From Rhodococcus koreensis (GTDB lineage: Bacteria; Actinomycetota; Actinomycetes; Mycobacteriales; Mycobacteriaceae), in assembly GCF_900105905.1 (NCBI RefSeq), contig NZ_FNSV01000006.1, positions 1 through 64,000 on the forward strand: a DNA stretch of 64,000 bases. Reading direction: 5' to 3'. Under the pieces are notes generated by a model. That model made no database searches. It saw nothing but the letters and a program-made list of their open reading frames with translations, and was not told the DNA's origin. Of this stretch, positions 18,351 to 25,546 are shown one piece after another. The position numbers were made by a program, and so were the translations under genes. Position 1 is the first letter of the stretch, and every line of letters starts with the position of its first letter.

Positions 18351-21300
18351 AATATTCGGATCCTGTTCGACTGCCCAGGACGCGACCTGCGTGCGGGAAG
18401 TGAATCCGAGTTTCGACAGGATGTGCTCGACATGCCCTTGGGCGGTGCGAGGTGAGATCACCAGGCGTTCTGCGATTTCCCGATTCGTCAGACCCTCGGC
18501 GATCAGTGTGGTGACTTGGCGTTCCCTCTTGGTCAAGGGTATCGACATGCCGGTGGCGGGTGCGGAGGCGCCGGGCGGTTGCTCGTGCAAGGCATAAGCG
18601 ATCGCCGCATCGAAGCCCAGAACTTGACCATGGCGGTATGCCGCTGCAAACGCCCTGCTGCCGAGTTCCCGCTGCGCATTCTGTTCACATTCCTGATGGT
18701 AGACAGACAGATTGGAATGTATAACCGCAGTACTTCCGATCGACCGAGCCACCCCTTCTGCCGCCCCCATCAGCACCGTCGCCCGCGACAGGCTGCCCAG
18801 GTCACCCGTGATCCAGGCCAGCGCCTCAAGACACGAGGTGGCCACGCGTGGGCTGTGCACTTGCCTGGCCAGGTTCAGCGATTCTTCGATGAGCTGAGCC
18901 GCGCGATCAGAATCGTGCTGTCGCCATACGGCAATGGCCAAGGCCCATAGAGAGAGTGACCGAAACATCTTTTCGCCGTACTCTTCGGTCATTGCCAGCA
19001 CACGTTCGTGGCAGTCGACAGCCTGCCGTGTCAGGCCGGACAGCCCGAAGGCCAATCCCAACGGGTACAGGGTGCCTACTTCGAGGGTGCGTTCACCGCG
19101 TCCACCGAACTCCGTCAGAGCGGCCTGAAGGTGAGAACAGGCGTTCGGCAGATCACCGCTATGGAGGGCCAGCGTGCCGTCGGCAGCGTCGATAAGTGCG
19201 CGCAACAGGGCTTCGTTAGTCTGGGCAGCGAGTGTGCGCCCAACCTCCACTAGCCCGGCTGCTGTCCGGAGGTCACCTTGCACGCTGGCCATCACGATGG
19301 CGCCGTAAAGCGTCTTGACCCCCTCAAGGGTGGGTGTGCCGCTCTGACGGGCAAGCAGTTGGTTGCACCAGCGACGTCCCTCGCTGAAGAGGCTCTGCGA
19401 AGCCCAAAACACGTAGAGCGCGCCGGCAATGCGCAGCCCGGCGGTTGGATCGTCGTCGACGCAGAATTCAAGGGCAGCCCGCAGATTAGGCAGTTCCCGA
19501 TTCAGACGGGTGATCCAGTCGAGTTGGTGCGCGCTGATCCACTCGGCCTCCGCGTCGAGCGCCAATCTTTCGCACCAGTCCCGGTGATGGCGACGCAACG
19601 GCAGATCCTCGCCGGTCTGCTCAAGTTTCTCGTAACCGTATTCTCGAAGGGTCTCGAGCAGCCGGAACCGCACCACCGGCCCGGATTCCTCTCGGATCAG
19701 GATCGATTTCTCCAACAGGGAGGTCACCGAATCGAGGATCTCGTCTGAGCTCAGGTCGGCGCCGCACACCTGCTCCGCCGCAGCTAGATCGAACGTGCCC
19801 GCAAACACCGCCAGTCGCCGCCACATCAGTTGTTCGTCGGCGGTGCACAACTCGAAGCTCCAGTCGATACACCACCGCAGGGTTTGTTGCCGCGTCGGCA
19901 CGTCACGGCTGCCGCGGGTGAGCAAGGTGTAGCGATCGGTCAGCCGGTCCAAAATCTGCTCAGGCGACATCACTCGCAGCCGGGCGGCGGCCAATTCGAT
20001 CGGCAGCGGCAACCCGTCGAGGCGGTGGCAGATCCGTGCCACCGTGACCGTGTTGTCCTCGGTGAGCGCGAATTCGGGAACAACGGCCGCGCCGCGTTCG
20101 GCGAACAGTGCCACGGCATCGTATCTAACCAGTGCCCGTAGTGAGGGCCATCGCTCGGCCTCGGGAGCTGGGACAGGCAGCGGCGGCACCCGCAGCACGA
20201 CCTCCCCACCGAGGCCGAGCGGTTCGCGGCTGGTGGCCAGAATCCGCAGACGAGGACAGGTGCGCAAGAGTGCGCTGGCGAGTTCAGCGACCGCGGAAAC
20301 CATGTGCTCACAGTTGTCGAGAACCAAGAGCAGCTCCAGCGCCGCCAGGTGCTTCACAAGTACCTCCCGTAACGGCCTCGCCGAATGGTCCCGCACTTCC
20401 ACCGCGCCAGCTACCGCGTCGACCAGCCATGACTCGTCGCGCAGGTCACCCAACTCGACCAGCCGAACACCGTTGGTGTACTCATGTTGCACTCGTGTGG
20501 CGACCTGTATCGCCAGCCGTGTCTTGCCGACACCGCCGATCCCAGTCAAGGTAACCAGCCGGGAACGGGTCAGCAGGTTCTTCGCTTCGATGAGTTCGCG
20601 GCGACGGCCTACGAAACTGGTCAGGTCCAGGGGAAGACAGCCAGTTGCGTCCCGCGTGGGGGGTGACGTGGATCGTCGTCGGCCGTGCGACGTCCGTCCT
20701 GGGCCACTGACCTCGTCATCCATCCCGGTATCGGCTTCCACGGGTAGGGCCATCTCGTCGACCGGGAACCCGTGGCGGCGTTGAAGCCTCTGCAGTTCCT
20801 CGCCGAAATCAGCGGCAGTGACCGGGCGCTGGTCGAGCGCCCGTGACATCGCCCGGGCGATCGTCGCAGCCACGTCGTCAGGGATTCCGTGTTCGGCCAG
20901 ATCGGGGACCGGTTGGGTGGTGATCCGCAGGAACTGGGCGACGACTTGCTCGCCGCTACGGCGTTCGAATGCCGCGTGACCGGTGAAGGCACTGAACAGG
21001 GTCGCGCCGAGGGCATAGATGTCGGCGGCTGGACCCGGTGGATCACCCGCCAGTACCTCCGGCGCTGTGTACGCCGGTGACCCTGTCACGGCGCCGGTGG
21101 CGGTCTCGAAGCCACCGGAAATGTGTGCGATGCCAAAGTCGGCCAGTTCGGGCTCGCCGTACTCGTTGAATAGGATGTTTGCCGGTTTGAGGTCGCGGTG
21201 CAGGATCCCGAGCCGGTGCACAGTCTCGATCGCACCAGCCAACTTCACCCCGAGCCCCAGAGCCTCGTCCATCGGCAGCGGACCCTGGCGACGGATCCGG

Positions 21301-21653
21301 GCGTCGAGCGAATCGTGCGAATGATAAGGCATCACGATGTAGGGGCGGCCGCTGGTGGTAGCGCCCACCTGCAGAATGTGGACGATGTTCGGATGCCCGG
21401 TCAGCCGGCCCATCGCCCGCTGTTCTCTCAGGAACCGTGCGCGGCTCTCCTCGTCGAGTTCGACGGTGAGTACCTTCACTGCCACGGTGCGATCCAGGTC
21501 CGCCTGGGTGCAGCGGTAGACGACGCCGAAACCGCCGCGCCCGATCTCCTGGGCATCGTCGAAACCGACGCCGGCCAACTCCCCAGCCGGGGAGGGCGGC
21601 GGGTACCGCTGCGTGTCGAGCGAATCACCTTCACCCATCGGACGGTCACTCAC
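18336..21653 (-). CDS. Ser/Thr protein kinase - ATPase - LuxR multidomain regulator
   Basis: About 1105 residues from GTG 21653 (ATG 21638 possible; a frame to 21857 adds non-family sequence). The kinase domain (about 25-285) has GRGGFGVVY, VAVKVL, HRDLKPANI and DFG. An STAND/NB-ARC-like ATPase (about 360-700) follows, with P-loop LTGIGGVGKTRLAIQ and LLVLDNCEHM. A long helical TPR-like region comes next, then a LuxR HTH (LTKRERQVTTLIAEGLTNRE) near the end. It is probably a signal-integrating activator. The C-terminal residues IIAGQ and the stop derive from an IS3 remnant. An IS4 element lies about 200 bp upstream, so its own promoter may be displaced. Confidence 0.85.
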   Translation of the reverse strand: MSDRPMGEGDSLDTQRYPPPSPAGELAGVGFDDAQEIGRGGFGVVYRCTQADLDRTVAVKVLTVELDEESRARFLREQRAMGRLTGHPNIVHILQVGATTSGRPYIVMPYHSHDSLDARIRRQGPLPMDEALGLGVKLAGAIETVHRLGILHRDLKPANILFNEYGEPELADFGIAHISGGFETATGAVTGSPAYTAPEVLAGDPPGPAADIYALGATLFSAFTGHAAFERRSGEQVVAQFLRITTQPVPDLAEHGIPDDVAATIARAMSRALDQRPVTAADFGEELQRLQRRHGFPVDEMALPVEADTGMDDEVSGPGRTSHGRRRSTSPPTRDATGCLPLDLTSFVGRRRELIEAKNLLTRSRLVTLTGIGGVGKTRLAIQVATRVQHEYTNGVRLVELGDLRDESWLVDAVAGAVEVRDHSARPLREVLVKHLAALELLLVLDNCEHMVSAVAELASALLRTCPRLRILATSREPLGLGGEVVLRVPPLPVPAPEAERWPSLRALVRYDAVALFAERGAAVVPEFALTEDNTVTVARICHRLDGLPLPIELAAARLRVMSPEQILDRLTDRYTLLTRGSRDVPTRQQTLRWCIDWSFELCTADEQLMWRRLAVFAGTFDLAAAEQVCGADLSSDEILDSVTSLLEKSILIREESGPVVRFRLLETLREYGYEKLEQTGEDLPLRRHHRDWCERLALDAEAEWISAHQLDWITRLNRELPNLRAALEFCVDDDPTAGLRIAGALYVFWASQSLFSEGRRWCNQLLARQSGTPTLEGVKTLYGAIVMASVQGDLRTAAGLVEVGRTLAAQTNEALLRALIDAADGTLALHSGDLPNACSHLQAALTEFGGRGERTLEVGTLYPLGLAFGLSGLTRQAVDCHERVLAMTEEYGEKMFRSLSLWALAIAVWRQHDSDRAAQLIEESLNLARQVHSPRVATSCLEALAWITGDLGSLSRATVLMGAAEGVARSIGSTAVIHSNLSVYHQECEQNAQRELGSRAFAAAYRHGQVLGFDAAIAYALHEQPPGASAPATGMSIPLTKRERQVTTLIAEGLTNREIAERLVISPRTAQGHVEHILSKLGFTSRTQVASWAVEQDPNIIAGQ

Positions 21654-21848
21654 TCCGTCGGCTCGTACTTCCTGCGCACCGGCCCGACGGCACGACCTGC
21701 GCACATTGACACCGTGACACACTTGACTACGGCATGCTCTCCAGGATATCGCTGTGTTGATCAACGCGGTCGCTCCTTGTGCACACCACACGCGCCGAAC
21801 CGGAACTTGACCACTGCACATCACACGCCTACCGCCGTGGCGAGGGCT

Positions 21849-23312
21849 TAGCCTCAATACCGTTCAGTTAGTGAACAAGGATGGTGCATTTCGGCGGCTG
21901 GGTGGGTTGTGGATGGTGTTGGTGGTGCGCGCGTTTGGCTGCCCATTTGAGGACCTTGCGTTTGACGACCCGGGGGTTGGCGCGGTGGCGGCGTACCGGG
22001 TTGATACGGCGCAGTAGTTTGGCGATGCCCTGATTCCACAACCGGGTGGCTGCGTTGCGGCTATGAGGGGGAAAAAGAGCTGTGGGACAGCGATCGTCGG
22101 GTGATCCGCAAGGCGGTGACGAAGGACATCCGGTCCGGGTCGTGACTGCCGGCGGTCGCGGCGTCGAGCATCAGGGTGCGGATGGCGTAATGGCAGCACA
22201 AGTGCCCCCAGATTTCCTGCCGAACCAACGGTGGGGATTTCGACCGCAGCACGGCGCGGGGGCCGCGCTGGTGGGTCTTGAGTTCGTCGAAGGTGTTCTC
22301 GATTTCCCAGCGCTGGGCGTACGCGAGGGCCAACTCTTCTGCAGGTGCATCGGAGGGGTCGAGGATCGTGGTCAGCAGCCGGTACTGCTCGGGGTTCTCC
22401 CGCCCGTCGTCGAGGGTGTAGTCGATCACCCGCACCGTGAGCGGTGTTCGCTGCTGCCGATTCTTTCCGGAGGTGGGGATGATCTGTGCCAGCCAGGATC
22501 CGTCGTCGAGGGTCTTGAGGTGTCGAGGTGAGAGGGTCGATGTGACCCTCCACAGCAGGTCGGCGCCGGTGGCGGCGGCTCGGGTCCACATGTCGAATCC
22601 GTAGAGGCCGCGGTCGGCGAGCAGCAGCATCCCGGGTTCGAGGGTGTCCATCAGATCGTGCGCCAGCTCCCGCTCGGAGGTGCGGCACGGTCCGATCGCG
22701 GCGTCGAATACCGCGTGGGTGCCGCATTCGGCGATCGCCACCAACCGTGCCTGCGGGAACGCGGACTTCTCGCCGCGGCTCGATGCCGGCCGCCCGAAAT
22801 GCTCGGCGTTGGCCGGTGTGTCGGGCAGGTCGAGACAGGTCCCGTCGAGGGCCACCAACCGGCGCCCCGCGAGCCAGGATCCGGGTGTATCCGTGTCGGC
22901 GAGAGGTCGGGCGACACGGCGGAACAGTTCCCGCACCGGTTCGTATCCCAGACGTGAACGGGCCTGGAAGATAGCCGATTTCGTCGGCGGCGACCAGGAC
23001 TGCGACCATCCCGACGACCACGACAAACCGTCGGTGAGCTGCTCGAAGACCTCCTCGTAGGAGGCTTCCGAATTCAATGCCATGCCGATCGAGAAATACG
23101 CAGTCACGCGAGCGGTCAACGTGCGACTTCGCTGCTCCCTGCGACCGCATGCCGCGATCACCTCATCGACCAACGACGCGGGAAACACCCTGGTCAGCAA
23201 CCCCACCGACACCACATCCGACAACCGCCGATCCGAGACCGGCTTCACCCATCCACTCCGAGGCACACCTCATCGTAACGCAACCCGCACTAACTGAACG
23301 GTATTGAGGCTA
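21849..23312 (-). mobile_element. IS4-family-like insertion sequence with 25-bp perfect inverted repeats
   Basis: The terminal sequences 21849-21873 and 23288-23312 are exact reverse complements over 25 bp (core GTTCAGTTAGTG inward). They enclose one transposase gene, 1464 bp in all. If the outermost TA is taken as flanking sequence, the repeats are 23 bp with a TA on each side. No longer target duplication is visible. The element sits directly upstream of the kinase-LuxR gene. Confidence 0.85.
21868..23266 (-). pseudogene. IS4-type transposase, frameshifted near the C-terminus
   Basis: The main frame (GTG 23266 to 22061, 401 residues) has the DDE features RLVALDGTCLDLPDT, LLADRGLYGFD and YAQRWEIENTFDELK (the Y-R-E signature). 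It then stops after HSSFSPS. About 65 further residues (NAATRLWNQGIAKLLRRIN onwards) continue in another frame to TAA at 21868, inside the left inverted repeat. The shift falls at TTTTTCCCCC (minus strand) near 22070. A one-base indel would restore a single frame, and programmed frameshifting is an alternative. All catalytic residues lie before the shift. Confidence 0.8.
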
Positions 23313-23409
23313 GAGCGGCCATTGCGGGCTCGGGGGGAGGATCCCGCAACGCCTACAGAACACGACGCTGCCACCGATTTCAACACAAGTTGTTACCCGT
23401 GAGACTGGA

Positions 23410-23892
23410 TCACGTTGAAGTAATTGCCAATACCCGTGACCGTGCCTCCATGTAGCGGGTGAGGAGGGTGAGCATCTCGGCATCGGGGTGGGCCAGTTCG
23501 GGCAGGTCTTTCGCGCTGACGATCTGGGTATCGAGAGCTGCGATCTGCCGGCGGCATTCCTCGATCGACTTCGGGGTAACTCGGTCCGCGTCCAGGCGGT
23601 CGGTGAGGTACCGGATCGAACTGCCGAGGCTGAGACCAGGATTCTGTGTGGTGTTGTCGTTTCGGCGGGCCGCGACCATTTGCCACCATTCGTCCAGCTC
23701 AGCCACAAGTGTCGGCTCGTCACCGACGGCACGCAGGGCGCGATCGACGGCCGCGGCGTCGGTGATCTCCCCGTCCAAACATTCTGCTCGGGTCAGGATT
23801 TGCCCGAGTTGGTGGTTGGCGAGTTCGTCGCCGCGACTCCACCAGAACGACACCATGACAAGTACCTGCCCCGACCGGTTGGACTCCCCCAT
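23410..23892 (-). CDS. Hypothetical plasmid protein
   Basis: 160 residues from ATG 23892 with GGGGAGAGG upstream; a longer open frame to 24735 is not gene-like. It is rich in charged helices (LANHQLGQILTRAECLDGE, KSIEECRRQIAALDTQIVSA) with a WW motif in ELDEWWQMVAARR. No signal peptide or known family. It lies 68 bp after the small Cys protein on the same strand and is probably the last gene of the operon that starts with the secreted hydrolase. Confidence 0.6.
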   Translation of the reverse strand: MGESNRSGQVLVMVSFWWSRGDELANHQLGQILTRAECLDGEITDAAAVDRALRAVGDEPTLVAELDEWWQMVAARRNDNTTQNPGLSLGSSIRYLTDRLDADRVTPKSIEECRRQIAALDTQIVSAKDLPELAHPDAEMLTLLTRYMEARSRVLAITST

Positions 23893-23960
23893 CGCCTCTC
23901 CCCTGTTCGCTGTCGATTGGTCTACCGCACCACAGTTCCGCTTGCGGCCCGGCCGCAGGT

Positions 23961-24164
23961 TCATCCTGGTCGGGCCGCCGCCGACTGCGTTGCCGCACAC
24001 ATTGGGCAACGTGTGGTGCCGTCGATGATCCATCCGTTGGTCTGCGCGAAGCTGCACGCGTCGGATTGGCTGGCCACTGCAGCGGTGAACCGGTGCTCGC
24101 GCAGATCGCAGCGGATCGTCCAGCCATGTCTTCCGCCGGATCGCGTCAGTGTTTGAACAGCCAT
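23961..24164 (-). CDS. Small Cys-containing hypothetical protein
   Basis: 67 residues, ATG with GGGGGAG five bases upstream. It has C19, C37 and a CPMC pair near residue 53, compatible with a zinc ribbon (IRCDLREHRF, then TTRCPMCAAT). Function unknown. Same strand as its neighbours. Confidence 0.5.
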   Translation of the reverse strand: MAVQTLTRSGGRHGWTIRCDLREHRFTAAVASQSDACSFAQTNGWIIDGTTRCPMCAATQSAAARPG

Positions 24165-24364
24165 GTCTCCCCCACGCTTTCACGAACTGTGCTCTCAGCA
24201 TGGCACACATCCACTTCGCGGGGGGAAGTCGGGATCGACCCTCCGCGGGCGTCCTCTGCACGTCGAGAGAGCCTCCCCCACACACCACCGCCCCTGCCTG
24301 CGTGGAGGCTATGCCAGTGGGGCGGTGAAGGCGAGGCGTCTGTGTGCGCGGCGGCGGCCTAGGG

Positions 24365-25123
24365 TCATCGGGTGCACTCACGGCGCGCTGCGTCGACGTC
24401 TCCGGCGGTGACGGCCAGGTGGTATTTGGCGGCGACTGCCAGGTAGTTCTGTGCGTACTCGCACCTGAATGCGGTGTTCGAGGGTAGCCAGGTGTCCGGT
24501 CCCTGGTCTGATTTCGCCTGGTTCGCTTTGCCCTCGGATGCGAGCAAGTTCGAGGCGGTGTCGTTAGCGAAGGAGACGCGTTGTTCCGGGGTCCAGGTGG
24601 CGGCTCCGGCTCGCCATCCTCTCGCGAGGGGATAGACGTGATCGACCTGCACGGCCGATGGTTTCTCGGTCGAGAATGCGATCGTGGTACCAGTGTAGGG
24701 GTCATGCAGTGTGCCCGAGATGACCTTGCAGTCATGGGTGTTCGGCTTGTATCGCACGTCGGTCAACTGGTTTCTGAGGATGTCGTTGCGGGTGTCGCAG
24801 CCGTTGTGTGAGTCCGGGCCGGTGTAGTTGTCGGTCCAGGACGGGCCGAAGACGCAGCCGTTCCTTTTGCCGCAGTCTCGGTCGTATCCGGGCACTGTGG
24901 GAAGTTCGTCGACAACGGTCAGCGCGGCAATCAGCTGGTCGAGGCCTGGTGGGGCATCTGTTGGGGCCGGTGCAGGTTCTTCGGTGTCGGCCACCGTGAA
25001 GACGTCAGCGAGGGTGATGTTCATGTCTGTGACGACGGCAAGCACGCTCTGCTGGCCGACGAGCGCGAGCGCCGCAGCGGCCAGAATAGAGCCGCCGGCC
25101 AGCGCCCGGAACTTGTTCGCCAT
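24365..25123 (-). CDS. Secreted HNH endonuclease (DUF1524/GmrSD C-terminal-like)
   Basis: 252 residues. A signal peptide (1-29, hydrophobic SILAAAALALVGQQSVLA) is followed by a Pro/Ala linker and an HNH-type nuclease domain. Active-site features are VQVDHVYPLARGWRAGA (D-H pair near residue 165), FANDTASNLLA and the final KSDQGPDTWLPSN. Four or more Cys may form disulfides. Secreted HNH proteins of this sort are common in actinobacteria, and the target is probably extracellular or cell-surface DNA/RNA. ATG with GAGGAG; it begins 10 bp after the preceding gene, so they are co-transcribed. Confidence 0.8.
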   Translation of the reverse strand: MANKFRALAGGSILAAAALALVGQQSVLAVVTDMNITLADVFTVADTEEPAPAPTDAPPGLDQLIAALTVVDELPTVPGYDRDCGKRNGCVFGPSWTDNYTGPDSHNGCDTRNDILRNQLTDVRYKPNTHDCKVISGTLHDPYTGTTIAFSTEKPSAVQVDHVYPLARGWRAGAATWTPEQRVSFANDTASNLLASEGKANQAKSDQGPDTWLPSNTAFRCEYAQNYLAVAAKYHLAVTAGDVDAARRECTR

Positions 25124-25132
25124 CAGTTCTCC

Positions 25133-25408
25133 TCAGTTGGTCGCGGTCGCGCCGTCGGTGAACAGGCGCAGCTGGTTCCGGCGCAGCTGCGTGCGCGTGA
25201 GCGTGCCGTTGCCGAGCGCGGCTGGGCGGAGGCCGACATGAAACTGGCCAGGGTTGTGCGGACAGGCGAACACCGCGAGTCCTTTGGCGCCGTGGTGGCG
25301 CTGCTTACGGACCTTCTTGGCGTCGCCGCGAGCGAGGTAGCTGCGTTGTCGGCACTGTGCGCACCAAATCCACCGTGCGGCGGGATTGTGCGATCGGTGG
25401 GTAGTCAT
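25133..25408 (-). CDS. Small zinc-ribbon-like hypothetical protein
   Basis: 91 residues from ATG 25408 (GAGAGGCG upstream). WCAQCRQRSYLARGDAKK and FACPHNPGQFHVG give a C-x2-C and a C-x-H arrangement, with many Arg/Lys and His, suggesting a nucleic-acid-binding zinc ribbon. It is separated from the upstream hydrolase gene only by the transposon inserted 28 bases before its start. Confidence 0.6.
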   Translation of the reverse strand: MTTHRSHNPAARWIWCAQCRQRSYLARGDAKKVRKQRHHGAKGLAVFACPHNPGQFHVGLRPAALGNGTLTRTQLRRNQLRLFTDGATATN

Positions 25409-25435
25409 GACAGTTCGCCTCTCTACGTGCAAATT

Positions 25436-25546
25436 TCGGTTGTAGGTTCTCCAAGCTGGTGGCATGTCTCGGCCGTACTGACCAGGTGCGATCGATTTCT
25501 GTCTCACGACGTGACCACTTCGCGTGTCTCCGATCTGCGACACTTC
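25436..25546. repeat. Transposon left end with four transposase-binding-like repeats and target duplication
   Basis: TCGGT at 25436-25440 is the target duplication. Repeat units begin at 25441 (terminal), 25465 (TGTCTCGGCCGTACTGACC), 25500 and 25525. The last two share TGTCTC near the start and CACTTC near the end. They fill the space up to the tniQ stop. Confidence 0.75.

Noticed and set aside
24365-24735. N-terminal extension of the 23410-23892 gene to 24735
   Set aside because: Pro/Arg/Thr-rich translation antisense-like to the HNH gene. The real start at 23892 has a strong RBS.
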